In this document: positions 10,951 to 27,600 of the stretch, piece after piece
Layout: each line of letters starts with the position of its first letter
How positions within the stretch are numbered: position 1 is the first letter of the stretch
Assembly (NCBI GenBank): GCA_018894105.1
Contig: CM032122.1
Location: forward strand, 36,487,404 to 36,551,403
DNA: 64,000 bases
Direction: 5' to 3'
Source: Jacaranda mimosifolia
Lineage: Eukaryota; Streptophyta; Magnoliopsida; Lamiales; Bignoniaceae
Notes under the pieces: generated by a model
Database searches by the model: none
What the model saw: the letters and a program-made list of their open reading frames with translations, nothing else
Told to the model about the DNA's origin: nothing
Program-made: the position numbers and the translations under genes

Positions 10951-11316
10951 TCATACTCTTGCTAAGGTCGGGAACTTGATCTTCATGTGGTAAGTAGAGA
11001 CAATGGCCCTGAAATCATTCAGGGCGGGTCGACCAATGATGACATTATAGGCGAATGGAGCGTAGACTACTAGGTAGTTGATCATCAAGGTTCTGTTTTG
11101 AGGAACCTGTCCAAATGATGTGGATAGGTTAATAGATCCCTTCGGGATGATCTCGGACCCCCCAAATCTGACTAACGGCGTTTGGATTGGCTCAAACTTT
11201 AGTTGTCCCAAATTCATCATGTTCAAGGTGGACAAAAACATGATGTTTGTAGAGCTGCCATTGTCGACCAAGATCTTTCTCACTTCGAAATTAGCTATTT
11301 TGAGCATTACCACCAT
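10951..11316 (-). pseudogene. Gypsy aspartic protease domain
   Basis: The minus-strand frame contains KILVDNGSSTNIMF (aspartic protease active-site region, here D-N-G, which also occurs in Tat relatives) and VIIGRPALNDFRAI. It would process the Gag-Pol polyprotein. Stops separate it from gag and RT, and about 150 codons of protease-RT linker (10950-10690) carry additional stops. Confidence 0.8.
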
Positions 11317-11390
11317 GGGGCAATCTATCTTTTTGTCGACTCCCCTGTTTTCACGATGGTCGAGGTCAGACTCGGTGAAGGAGATTGTCT

Positions 11391-12751
11391 CTACGTTGGT
11401 TGAGAGCTGAAAAACAGTTTTGACTTTAGATGATTTGGTCGACTCCAGTTGCCTTTGGGTTTGTTTTCTGGCGAACCTTGAGTCCCCCCAGTGGGACCTC
11501 CCGCAATCATGTCAATGACTCCTCGAATGGGTAGGTGGGGCTCTTGGACTAGTCTCTTTCCTTTATCTTCTCTCATCGGGCTGGCTGACCTTTCTCTATG
11601 GGGAGTCCGATCGATTTTGCCCTCTTCGCACCTGGCGTGCTCTTCAATGTATTTTTTCAAATGACCCTGCCTGATCAGTCTTTCGATCTCATCATGCAAG
11701 TTGAAACAATCTTTTGTATCATGCCCTTTTTGCTTATGGAAGTGACAGTATTTCTTCGACTTTTTCATGGCTTCTGTCTCGGTGTCTCAGAGGGATTCCC
11801 CTTTATTTTGTTTCACCGTGTGCAAATGGGTGTGTGGGAGTTTTGCCTTCTTCCTGCTTGCAAACTGATGTAAAAACTTGTCGCACAACTGGTCGTACGA
11901 GTATATCGACACTGATTTCAGCTTAACGAACCAGTCCAGCGCTATCCTCTGAAAAGTAGTTACTAACATCTTGGCGTGGATGTAGTCGCTGTGCCCGTGC
12001 AGCTGCATCATGTGCTCGAATTGCATCAAGTGTTAGTTTGGGTCTAACAAGCCATCATATCGGGGGTAGGCCAGTTGGAATTTTGGCATTGACGGTAATG
12101 CGCTCGTCGATAATATCCTGGACGAATGGGGAGTCTCTGTCTCTTCGGAACCTCTGCGGTCCCTCTTGATTGTGATTTTTCTTTGTGTTTCTCCTCGAGA
12201 TCTCTTCCAATCGCTGGTTTAGCTGTTGGACTTGATGAGATACTTCATCCCATTCTTCTCTGTCAGCTTGGGATGTGTTTCTGCTCGGGTGGGGTCTTGA
12301 GCGCTCGGCCCTATCGCGCTGTGGGGCTCGAATGGGTCGAACATCGTGATCAACGAAATCTGCAACCTCCTCACGTGGCAGGGGACAGGGCCCCTTTGTT
12401 GGAAAACGAACTGGGCTTACTTCGCGCCTTGAGGGAGGCCTCATAAACCCTGGTCGATCCTGGTTTTCTCTTGGAGGTTCTCTCCTCCGGGGTTGCGGAT
12501 TGCGGTGTTGCACTGGCCGCCGGTTCCGGTTGTACGGTGTGTCGATTCAGAGCCGCAAATAATTGAGTTGAAATATGTGCTGATATCTGTTCATTGATGA
12601 GCTGCATCAATTGAGGCATGGTCAGGGTGACCACCTGTTCTGGCTGGGCGCTCGACCCTGGGGCTCCAACGTCTTGCTGAGGTCTAGGAGGAGGAGAGTT
12701 GGACCTCATGTTTTCTTCTCTTCCTGAGGGGGCTCGCCTGGTGTTCACCAT
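11391..12751 (-). pseudogene. Gypsy Gag, fragmented
   Basis: The likely start is the Met at 12751 (MVNTRRAP), about 40 bp inside the 5' LTR, rather than a longer frame that runs back into the LTR. Gag continues through a basic/Ser-Arg part (12513-12055), a capsid-like part (12029-11787, with HGHSDYIHAKMLVTT and LHQFASR) and a zinc-knuckle-like segment CHFHKQKGHDTKDC (near 11730). It ends around 11391. Frameshifts occur near 12400-12450 and stops near 12040 and 11780. The structural protein would form the virus-like particle. Confidence 0.85.
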
Positions 12752-12771
12752 TTTCGATTGCGGACTGCAAG

Positions 12772-12791
12772 TTCCCACAGATGGCTCCAAA
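12772..12791 (-). promoter_or_regulatory. Putative primer-binding site of the gypsy element
   Basis: Reading out of the 5' LTR on the minus strand gives TTTGGAGCCATCTGTGGG. It resembles the TTTGGCGCCGTCTGTGGG seen at this place in many plant Tat/Athila relatives, with two differences. Which tRNA it pairs with was not determined. Confidence 0.6.
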
Positions 12792-13558
12792 TGATGAGGG
12801 TGAAATTCGTTTGCAGCTGGGTCAGATATGGATTTTGGAAGGGTTCGACCTCTCTGGTTGAAATATGAATGTAATTGGGTCGAGTCCTGCAATCACAAGC
12901 AAACGTCAGGCTAACTGAGGAGCCCTCGGCTTAGGCACTTCGACGCTCAAGTTAGTATGGGGTCGACTAGATAATGAGCAGTAGAGTGAGGGCTTTTTGT
13001 ATATATAATGGCATACCTTTGAGAGGCTGGAGTGGGGGTATTTATAGCCTTCTCCTAGTGGAGATTTGTCTGAGATGCCCTTGACATGTAGGAAGGATTT
13101 TTGTCCTTGCATGAAGGGCATTAGGTCATCTCCCACTCTTGTACTATTCTAGGTGGCTGCTTTTCCAGGTTTTAGGGACATAATATGACACTGTAGACGC
13201 GCTTCCTCCCTAGTGCGGCAACATAGGTGGTATTGGGGCGGCATGCGCCATTAATGCGGAGGCATGCTGCATGTTAGGGCATTTAATGCAGTAGAGTTGG
13301 TTTTGTGCCGGGTCGACCTAACAATGGGTTGGCATACGGCGTATGAGGTGGACGAGCGACGTGGTTGAGGGATCGACCAGCGGTCTTGTATGTGACCCTG
13401 TCGAGTGCCCGCCTGCCTGGGTACAACGTCGATCTGTAAGGTCGATTTGGGTCACCTGATGTCGATAGCATCATTGGGCCCTGGGTATGAGATGGGCCTG
13501 GCACAACATCCTTGGGTCTGCGGTCTTTGGGCCGAGCCCATTGGGCTATCCCATATCA
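12792..13558 (-). repeat. 5' LTR of the gypsy element
   Basis: 767 bp, homologous over its full length to 2940-3732, with TG...CA ends and flanked by CCTAG on its outer side. It lies next to gag and so is the promoter-bearing LTR of the minus-strand transcript. Confidence 0.93.
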
Positions 13559-13563
13559 CCTAG
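13559..13563. repeat. Target-site duplication CCTAG (right)
   Basis: Identical partner of the CCTAG at 2935-2939. The host sequence then resumes with the other half of the interrupted tandem repeat. Confidence 0.9.
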
Positions 13564-13856
13564 CAATTAAAATCAGGTAATAAATTTTAATATTATGTAA
13601 AAAAATATTATTTTAATATGTTAGTTAATTGTTATTTTATATGGTTTGAATGACAAAGGGTATAATTGGTATATTATTTATAGTGATGCATAACAACCGG
13701 AGATTACATTAGGAGGCAGATGGAGTGGTGGCTAATCTTTAACTCCAATCTTGCATATCAAATGGTAGTCTAAAGATTGCAATAATGGCTACTATCTAAT
13801 TTTAATCTCATTACTACAATAACCTCTATTACCAAAATTTTGAATCAAACGTGGCC

Positions 13857-14238
13857 TTTCAATCCACTATCAAGAGTCCATTCTCTCATTTTTCGAAAAT
13901 AAATACCTCAAAAATACTAAATACACAAACAAAAAAGGCAGTAACACTTGTGCAATGACTCCAAGTCCAACCACAACTGCTAAGTCTGCTATTAATCAAG
14001 TAACGAAAGGAGAGTTGGATGGATAGTAAATACTTATTACGGTTATATATACGCATTATTTCCCATACAGACGTATATACAGATATATACATTTAATGTG
14101 TACCAAAAGAAAAAAAAGATATATGCGTTAAATAATATAAAATATCTCTACATCTCCAACTCACCGTTTCATTTCTTCTCCCAAACGAAAGCACATCGTC
14201 GAATTCTCTAACCCTCCAATTCGCAGATCGCCGGAGAC
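13857..14238 (+). promoter_or_regulatory. CDC48 upstream region and 5' UTR
   Basis: About 380 bp separate the gypsy/MITE block from the CDC48 ATG. The last 100 bp are pyrimidine-rich (CTCTACATCTCCAACTCACC, then TTTCATTTCTTCTCCC) and look like a plant 5' leader. No clear TATA box was seen, common for housekeeping genes. The gypsy LTR ends only about 680 bp upstream of the start codon. Confidence 0.5.
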
Positions 14239-19394
<5,156 letters not shown>

Positions 19395-21336
19395 TCTTCC
19401 AGCTCCAGGATTCCAGGGATTTTACTATGCAGCAACTTCCAATTTCAATTATGTTCACCATAAATGGTTCACTCGTGCTTCATATTTCTTACAAGCTATT
19501 CATACCTTCCTGGATTATTTGCCTTCTCCGGATGTCTGTTCTATCATGAATTTAGCACTTAAATACTGTTTTAATTTACTGGCTATAACATATTATCTTA
19601 ACCTGGCATTCATCAGGAAATAGATCTGCTGGTGTAGGCTGTATGATGGCTGAAATTTCATATTCCTCGAAACATTTCGTCTGCATCCTGATCTGCTTTC
19701 CAAATTTATTTATGCTAGCTTGGGTACAAATTTTTGTGATTTCACTTTTAAAGTTTGAAGTCAAGTAGGTCAGATTGTGTTTGTTTTTGGAGATATAATT
19801 GATTAGCTTTTCAGAATATAATCAGTCATGTTTGGTGGCTTCATATTGGATAAAAATTTTGAATTTCTGTCTTTGGTGGTTGGCTGTGTGTTGCTGTTAT
19901 TCAAGGTGACGGTTCTTTTTTGGGGAGAACAACTAGAAACCACCTAAAATAATTTCATGGCTCACACACACTTGAAAGTGGCAACTTGATATACTTAAAA
20001 GGTTTGAGGTCCAAATTAATAGAGACTAATTACGGTCCATTGCTTGTTCTGTAACTTGCTCCTCCATTTGCTGAGAGAGATAGAAAGGTAGAAAAATAGG
20101 CGTCGGTTTTAAAATGATAGGAGACTGAAGCATTCCTCCATTCTATTATGTCTATTCCTTGCAGATGGGTAATTTATATATGGCTTCGATTTTTAGTTTT
20201 TATCCCTTGTCGCTTGCGCCTTATTTAATGATATAACTCTAAGAAAGTCTGCCACAAACAAGCACTCAAGTATTTGCCTAAAATTTTTGTTAAACCTATC
20301 TCTGAAAAATGATATGCAATTGCTCTCTCCTTTTTTAGAGTAAGAGGCCTCTGAGGTTGATAATATTTGGCCACATGAAATCACATAGATAATTTTCTTC
20401 TTTTCTTTGCAATCAAAGGAAATAAGGAAAACATTATTTTCTCAAGGCATTGTGCATAGGTACAATAATAATATATCCATTCATGTGCCTATTTTAAAAT
20501 GAGTACCCCACATATTGAGAATTCTTAAGTTGATGAGTTTTATTAAACCTAATATTGGATTCGGAAGAGCGTGTTAAAGACATTAAGGTATTAGATATTA
20601 TTGTTTCTTGTAATTAAACTTTTATGTTTCAAAAGGCTATAAATTAAAAGGATCGTACGTATATGGTTTAACAGTTAGCTAATTCTAATAAAATATTATG
20701 TGCTTGATCTAATTAAAGATTGCCACCAGTCTATTATGAATGATTATTCAATAATGAAATTAGTGAGACAACGTGTTACAAATATTAAACATTAATTAAG
20801 TTCTTCTATCATTAGTAACTTAAAACTTTTTTACTCAAAAAGTCAACTTATATTATCAAGCAAATAACACTCTGATCGTGCAAACATATTTGTAGTTGGG
20901 AGTAGAAGAACACTACAAGAAAGTTTAGCTATACTTTTTAAGCTGCGATATTTTGCTATGAAATTATATTCATTGATGCAAATCTAGTGAGTGGTAAAAA
21001 ATCATCAAATACATCACGTCTAAAAAAAATGTAATATGTAGCAGTTAATCACCATATTTATGAAAACATAATAAATACTTAAATCATTTCTCACAACAAT
21101 CAATGACAGCTTCAATATTCTTATCAATATGTAAACAAGTATACTTAATTGCAAGGAAAAAGATAACATAGTTTCTACACAAATAAAAGTTACGCTTAAA
21201 TACAAAAATACATTTGAAAAAAAAAAAAATAGTTCTCTCCTATTTTTCAACTGTTCTTGGAGAAGATATATACTAACCGTGTACATTAATACATAACCAT
21301 GCACCTGATTATATAATCCTTCATTTGACTATATGG
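19395..21336. other. CDC48 3' UTR and intergenic DNA
   Basis: The first few hundred bases after the CDC48 stop are probably its 3' UTR. The rest is AT-rich DNA without supportable ORFs or repeats with defined ends. Confidence 0.55.
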
Positions 21337-21654
21337 CTAAGGGTTCTGAGGATGCCTGCCTGAAAAGCACCCCGAAGAGCCAAGTTTTTGATAATTAGAG
21401 TCCCGGCTTGGAGCCGATGAATGATGGAATCCTTTAGGCATGCAGTTCTTCACTTGCTTCTGGTGGAAAACTCTTTGCTTGTGATTCATCCATGGTAGTT
21501 TCATGGTCACAAAATCTGCAGCTTTGGAGCCTATTGGCAGTGCAGTAGAAGGGGCGCTGGGCAATAACGGATAGTGCCTGGCCATTGCTTCATGAGTACA
21601 AGACAGCAGGAGGAGGATGTCAAAAAATGTAATGCAAAGAATAGAGGTAGGCAT
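21337..21654 (-). CDS. Small secreted peptide precursor, IDA-like (IDL) candidate
   Basis: Single-exon ORF of 105 aa. The N-terminus has a good signal peptide (hydrophobic residues about 5-19, likely cut after HEAMA). The middle is basic and variable, and a conserved-looking core MPKGFHHSSAPSRDSN lies at about residues 71-86. The PKG...SAPSR core resembles the signalling motif of IDA-LIKE peptides, which are perceived by HAESA-type receptor kinases. However, the usual Pro-Pro before SAPS is His-Ser here and the usual His-Asn end is Ser-Asn. A 19-residue tail follows the core. A TATA box lies about 80 bp upstream on the same strand and supports expression. Other SGPS/SAPS-type peptide families are possible. 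Confidence 0.5.
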   Translation of the reverse strand: MPTSILCITFFDILLLLSCTHEAMARHYPLLPSAPSTALPIGSKAADFVTMKLPWMNHKQRVFHQKQVKNCMPKGFHHSSAPSRDSNYQKLGSSGCFSGRHPQNP

Positions 21655-21729
21655 GATTTAAGTGTGTGCAAGTAGAGAGGGGGGAGTGGGAGGTTTTATG
21701 CTGAGGGGAAAGAAAGAGTTGAATAGGGG

Positions 21730-21741
21730 GTTTAAATAGGC
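21730..21741 (-). promoter_or_regulatory. TATA box of the small-peptide gene
   Basis: On the minus strand CCTATTTAAACC lies about 80 bp upstream of the ATG at 21654, a standard plant distance allowing a leader of roughly 50 nt. Confidence 0.5.
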
Positions 21742-21975
21742 CCGTGACCAGCAGCTCATGAGGCACAGCTAATTGCTAGCAAAGACAATTACTATTTGGG
21801 AACTTATAATTTTCAATTGGAAAATTCTTGAAAATTAATCCCTACTCGGTAATGTTTGAATCATTTGATTATGTGGGGTTTATTTATAATTAATGTGGAT
21901 TTAATGTAATTTAATGGTTGTTGGTGAATACGACTAATGAACATGACCTTACAAGAAAAAGTTTGAGTGTTAATC

Positions 21976-22007
<32 letters not shown>

Positions 22008-23897
22008 ACTAAAGTTATTATCAATCGGAAATCTGTGCCACAACCCATAATATCAAAGATAAATTAATACATGAGCAAGATATATATCATTCTTGAGTAT
22101 TTCTTAATAAGGTAATAATTAAGTTGTATTAGTTTTAGATATAACAATGAGTACAATGAAAAACCAGATAAAAACACACACATCATCATTGAGTGAGCTA
22201 AACATATCCACACATGTATAGTATGTTGGTAGAATATTTGAACTAAAGATTTCGTACTTGTAATGTTTCAACACCTTAACGTTAACTATTAGACAAGACT
22301 GAATCATTGAATTATAGTCCAACTTTTTATACAACATACTAAATTAGTTGTGTAAACTTAATGTACTTACGTCTAATTTTTTTGGTTAAAATTTACATAT
22401 TTTGTGCTTGCTTTGAGTTCTCTATTTCAATGTATGATTCACCTCTTATTCCAACTCCATATGTATAATAAGTATACTAAATATTTTTTTATAAAAATAA
22501 TTGATTCTAAATTATATACACTTGATCATATATATACATGAAAGGAAAATAGAAAATTTAAACTGGTTTGTGCTAATCCAAATAAGTCATTGAATAATTT
22601 CTTGTATTTACATTATCACACACACAAACAAACACATATATATCTTTCATTTTGAACTAGCATCGTGTATGTATTTGTGTTAATGTTGGTTAGATACTAC
22701 AGGTTCAAGGGAACTGTATGCATAGTTGGACATGAGAGCCAGGGAAGGTGAGGATGCTCGTGAGTTTCTGTCAACACGCTAAAAGTCAAAAATGCCCATT
22801 TGCAATAGATATATGCAATAAACCAAACAAATGCATATACTTTGTGGAGTATCTGATATGAGGGACCCCAACGGTGCAAGTACCACGTACACTTTTAAAT
22901 TATAGATAATTCTCTATAGTATAAATCACAATTTCTACATTTTTTTTTTATTCATTCTATTGTTTTATGCATGTGGATTATGATTTGTAAAATATTGAAG
23001 CTAATCCTTTTTTTTTTAATTAAAGTATACAAATTATATGCCTTTTTTGAGATAAATTTAATTTTAATAAAAAATATAAATAATTGTCACATCTGTATTA
23101 ATTATTTTGATCTGTTCGTAGTTATAAAGCTAGTGGTTAATAATTGCTATAATTAGATTGCGGTTGAATTGTTGCACTAAATCATGATGTACTCACTGAC
23201 TTAATAATTTAATAACTACCTTCAAAAATAAAAAAAAATCATTTTTAAGTAATTTTTGATATTCTTGATGTTCATTAAAAGTTGTTTGGGCATATCAATT
23301 TTGACTGGTTGTCGCTATTTATGGTTGAAATATAGCAGGAAGATGCAATCTTTCCCATTGCCTGTGTTGTGATGGTTTATTACTATATAAGAAATAGAGC
23401 AAAGGCAGTTAATTAATAAGAAGACATGTGATAATATTTATAATTTCTGCAACTCATTTATGCTTATTAAAGAGTGTGGCCTTGGTTTCTTAATGAGTTT
23501 TTACTTTTTATTCAACAACAACTGCGACTTCAATTGTGAACAGTAGTTTGGTTGCAATGAGTTAAAGAAAGTGCGACTCTTGTTGTTCTTTGTTTGCATG
23601 TAAGGAGCACTAAACAGAGTTAATTCTTTCTTTTCTCAGTTTCTTGGAGAGACGTTAATTAATTGCAGAAAAGTTAGTTGGGAAATATAGATAGTTATGG
23701 GAGTTGGATAAAGGGGGGACACCAACTGGTGGTCAGGGACATTTTCAGGGCTTGGTTTTACTGCCAATGCAGGTTTAGTTTAATTTGCCTTCGCTAATTT
23801 GATATGTACTTTTAGGCCATTTATGTTGTATATTGATCGATGTTCAGAGTTGTTGGTGGAAGGGAAGCAGATAAAGACTACTGGCTGATCAGTATTT
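21742..23897. other. AT-rich intergenic DNA with microsatellites
   Basis: No supportable gene. It contains an (AC)n-(AT)n microsatellite at about 21976-22008 and an (AC)n/(AT)n tract around 22617-22645. Short frames show no domains. Confidence 0.6.
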
Positions 23898-23898
23898 A

Positions 23899-24247
23899 GA
23901 AGGTGTTTGGGTGATCAGTTTATAAGCTACTCAAAGTATCTGATCGATAAGATGTTACAAAGTGTCTGATAAATTGTTCTAAAAAGGAGCTTGAATTTAT
24001 GATCTTATAAACTCTTTTAAAGAAAATAAAGATATTCGAACTTATTTTTAAGATTTTAATAAGTTTTTTTAATTTTAACTATTTTAATTACAATATTGCA
24101 TTTACTAACCATTTTGTAAGTTCCAAAATTTTATTTTATTCAAATATTTTAATAATTTATTTTAAAAATAAGATCTAATATCTTATAAGTTTCAAAACAT
24201 CTTATAAAATATAAAATCTTTTAAATAAGCTTGACAAAACACCTTTC
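23899..24247. mobile_element. MITE with GAAGGTGTTTGG-type inverted ends
   Basis: The left end GAAGGTGTTTGGGTG and the right end (reverse complement GAAAGGTGTTTTG) form an imperfect inverted repeat. The left flank is TTA and the right flank TAG, compatible with a decayed 3-bp duplication. The interior is rich in CTTATAAG-like palindromic words shared with the element at 61717-62105. Likely a Tourist/PIF-Harbinger-type non-autonomous element of about 349 bp. Confidence 0.6.
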
Positions 24248-24945
24248 TAGTCTTACGATTTGGTGGAGTAGAAGTATTGAATTCATGCATGATGTTGATT
24301 ATCTTTCAATTTAGTGCAATAAGTTACTGATCAGAGACGGTTGCCAAGACAATGACGAAACTTTGATTGGTTAGGGACTTGTAATTTTCAGAGAGTACTA
24401 ACTTGCATGATTAAATTGAATCAAAATTAGGAAAAAAAAACTTGCATGATTAGAAACTTTTGAACAAAAACATGGACGATTGAAATGTTTGGAAGTTCTA
24501 AAATCATGATGAGAATATATATTTGCAACTATTATATGCTGGCGTGTATTTGAAAGAAAATGCGATTGCATTATAAAGTTGCAATTGAACAGATCAAATA
24601 AATTCAAATTGACATAACATAAAATAATATTTATTCTATAGATTGAAACTCTTAATATATTGACATCATCTAACAAGTGAGACCAGCTGTAACTGAACGA
24701 TAACTTCTGTTGGCCCTGTTAAGCTACGTATATGCTGATGTAAGGTTCTAAATTAACACCTTAAAAAGCCAACTCCAAGTTGAAATTGGATTTTAATCGG
24801 TATATTGCTTCAATTGAGGTTTGATATATGAAAGATGCTCCAATTGGGATCTGGAAAATTTTGGACAGACTATATATATATATATATACACATACATACT
24901 TGATATTATATCATAACTATACATGGTATCATATTAATGATATAT
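24248..24945. other. AT-rich intergenic DNA
   Basis: No gene is supported. An (AT)n-(AC)n microsatellite lies at about 24872-24896. It ends at the copia target duplication. Confidence 0.55.
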
Positions 24946-24950
24946 CTAAC
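24946..24950. repeat. Copia target-site duplication, left (CTAAC)
   Basis: CTAAC directly precedes the left copia LTR. It differs by one base from CTAAT directly after the right LTR (47736-47740), as expected for an old 5-bp duplication. Confidence 0.75.
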
Positions 24951-25427
24951 TATTAGAATTAAACCATATCTGTGAAATCCATCATATAAAACCTAAGAAC
25001 TATCATGTTAAATTATCAAAATCAATTTATCTGTATAAGCGTACCTTAATCCATGAATACCAATGAAATCCTTTGAGTCTTGTGGTTATTAATCTTCCAA
25101 ATTAGTGTGTATGGACTATGGAGTTTGGGAGAAATTACTCTTTCTTTTCTAATGATGGGATATAAGAAAAGAATCATACACATAATTTGGGGATCATAAT
25201 CCTAATATACTTTATATATATATATATATTATTTCTAATTTGACCCATCATAAAATTAAAAATTATAAATCAGGGTATCTACACATATAAGCACATACTT
25301 TGTGAGGTAACTTAGGCCCATCTAATAATTATATCACTTTAATTTAGGCCAAGCCTTTTTACGATAGCAAATTGCATACAATTATTATATATATATATAT
25401 ATATATATTAAAGTCCAAAATCCAACA
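24951..25427 (-). repeat. Copia 3' LTR
   Basis: 477 bp. In element orientation it begins TGTTGGATTTTGGACTTTA and ends ...TTTAATTCTAATA; the terminal CA has mutated. It aligns along its length to 47267-47735. It contains (AT)n tracts near 25215 and 25390. Confidence 0.88.
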
Positions 25428-25441
25428 ATCTCCCACTTGGA
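25428..25441 (-). promoter_or_regulatory. Copia polypurine tract
   Basis: The minus strand reads CCAAGTGGGAGAT immediately before the LTR start TGTTGGA. The AAGTGGGAGAT-TGTTGG junction is the classic plant copia 3' arrangement. Confidence 0.85.
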
Positions 25442-25981
25442 CTATATATATACATTACCTTATAATCGTATGACATAGTATAACTTTATGAGCTCAAAAA
25501 TTTTGCTACCATAACCGAAATTATCTTTAAACAATCTCGTCCATCAATTATGTCAACATAGAAACAAGATGATTTTCGCTACATATATCGTAACTAAATC
25601 CATCCCCGATCACGTATATCAACATAACCAAATGACACAGATTAATATGAATGTGTAGCATGGAAATTATATATAATGTGATCTAAACATGCCTATTTCC
25701 AATTGGTCCACTTTAAAATTCAATGAAATCAAACCATACCTAAATCAGAGTGTGGATAAACCAAAAGAAACTTTATTTTTGCAGAAAATAACCTCAAAAT
25801 ATCACAAACTGAAATAACTGAAAAAACGTCTATACAAAAAAGCATTTAGAATTACAAACTCCCACTAAAACTGAATGTCCTCAAATGATATGACACCCAC
25901 ATGAGCAATGTGCTCATGAAAGACCTCGGGTGGTAGTCCCTTAGTAAGCGGCTCCGCAACCATGGAGTTTGTGCCAATATG

Positions 25982-26191
25982 CTATATAGATAATTGACCA
26001 CTTTGAACTCTTTCTTTAACAACCAGGAACTTAATGTCTATATGATTTGACTTTGTCGTGCTCCTGTTGTTGTTAGAATATAAGACTGCTGACTTATTGT
26101 CACAAAATAATTTAAGTGGCCTTTTAATTATCCACAATTTGCAGTTTAGTGACAAAATTTCGCAATCATATTCCATGATTAGATGCCTCAT
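25982..26191 (-). pseudogene. Copia RNase H fragment
   Basis: The minus-strand frame with EYDCEILSLNCKLW, CDNKSAVLYSNN and KSNHIDIKFLVVKERV matches the C-terminal part of copia RNase H. The upstream half of the domain (26200-26700) is broken by stops and frameshifts. Confidence 0.8.
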
Positions 26192-26650
26192 AACATGCTA
26201 TAAACTCAGCTGCCATGGTGGAAGAAGCTACAAGTGCCTACTTAGCACTCTTCCAGGAAATAGCTCATCGAGTAAGTAGATAAATATAGCCCAACGTTGA
26301 TTTCATACTATATTGACATCTAGCAAAGTTGGAGTCTGAATACCCGATGATCTCTAATTTTTCCGGCCTTTTGTATGTGAGCATGTAATGTTTTGTTTTC
26401 TATAGATACCACATGACTTGTTCGGCTACTTTTCGATGATCCATTCCTGGATTGCTCAAATATCTGCCTAACACCTAACACCTAACACTATATGTAATAT
26501 CCAGACGAGTACAAATCCGAGCATATATAGACTCCCTACTAAGGAATCTTTTGCATTTTCTTCTCCTCAAAAGCATTCTTGGGGCATTGATTGAGATTAA
26601 GTTTGTCTCCTTTAGTTACAGGGGTATCACCTGGTTTATAATCCTGCATG

Positions 26651-27450
26651 CTATATCTCTTGAGAACCTTTTCGATATATATAGGCCTTTTGTGATAATC
26701 CAAGAATACCTTGAGAGCGATCTCGATGTATCTGAATCCCTAATACAAAAGTTGCATCACTAAGATCTTTCATCTCAAAATTCCTTGCTAAAAAATCTCT
26801 TGGTCTCGTGCAACAAGCCCACATCATTGCTGGCAAGCAGTATGTCGTCAACATACAAAACCAGAAAAATATGTTTACTCCCACTGAACTTATGGTATTT
26901 ATAATCATAAGCCAGATTCATCTCAAAACCAAACAAGACAATCACTTGGTGAAATTTGTAATACCATTGACGAGATGCGCCCATAGATGGATTTCTTTAA
27001 TTTGCAAACCATTGACTTTGCATCACTCGACACATAGGTTTTTGATTGCACCATATAAATTGTCTCATCAATATCGCCATCAAGAAATGTAGTCTTAACA
27101 TCCATCTGATGTAGCTCAAGATCAAAATATGCAACTAAAGCCATTATAATTTTGAAGGAGTCTTTCTATGAAACTGGAGAGAAAGTCTCTTTATAATCGA
27201 TGCCTTCTTTCTGTGTGAAGCCCTTAGCAACAAGATGTGTCTTATACCTCTCCAAATTGCCCTTTGAATCCCTCCTGGTTTTAAAAATCCATTTGCAATC
27301 AATGGGCTTCGCACCTTTAGGCAATGAGATAAGATCCCACACGTCATTATCCTTCATGGACTTAATCTCTTCATTCATGGCATCAATCCAATTTTGAGAA
27401 TTAGAAATTTCCATGGCTTGATGAAAGCTGATCGGAACATCTTTCACCAC
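26651..27450 (-). pseudogene. Copia reverse transcriptase, fragmented
   Basis: Overlapping minus-strand frames cover the RT. 27450-27166 has WIDAMNEEIKSMKDNDVWDL and CKWIFKTRRDSKGNLERYK. 27144-26923 has LHQMDVKTTFLDGDIDETIY. 26984-26651 has FLVLYVDDILLASND and FEMKDLSDATFVLGIQIHRD. The catalytic YVDD is kept, but at least three frame breaks (near 27150, 26950 and 26780) disable the gene. Confidence 0.88.
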
Positions 27451-27600
27451 TCCAATGTCAATACATGTTCTTGGAGAAATAAAATATAATCATCCAAAAT
27501 TGCACTTCTTCATTCTCTAGCAGATCTTCTTAATGGTTTTGGTTCTTGAGGTTGTAGAGTTTGTTCTTTTGGAACAACTTCTTGAACCTAAATGGGAGGT

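Larger units (their letters stand above)
2940..13558 (-). mobile_element. Full-length Ty3/gypsy LTR retrotransposon, Tat-type, inactivated
   Basis: Two LTRs (2940-3732 and 12792-13558) begin TG, end CA and are flanked by the identical 5-bp duplication CCTAG (2935-2939 and 13559-13563). Read on the minus strand the order is 5' LTR, gag, protease, reverse transcriptase, RNase H, second RNase H, integrase, 3' LTR, which is the gypsy order. A second archaeal-type RNase H and an extra ORF antisense to gag-pol, lying between pol and the 3' LTR, are features reported for the Tat lineage. All coding parts carry stops or frameshifts, and integrase and second RNase H have lost catalytic residues, so the copy cannot be autonomous. 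Confidence 0.93.
2473..13856. mobile_element. Possible MITE split by the gypsy insertion
   Basis: The left end GGAGTGTTTGATTC (2473) and the right end GAATCAAACGTGGCC (ending 13856) form an imperfect terminal inverted repeat, each flanked by TTT. Between these ends and the gypsy element lies AT-rich DNA. If the 10.6-kb gypsy element is removed, the remaining element is about 760 bp, a plausible MITE size. No transposase is visible. The pairing could be coincidental in such AT-rich DNA. Confidence 0.35.

Noticed and set aside
24951..25427. Considered as an independent solo LTR unrelated to 47.3 kb
   Set aside because: It has a PPT on its inner side, the partner at 47267-47735 has a PBS on its inner side, and the outer duplications match 4 of 5. 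They are two ends of one element.
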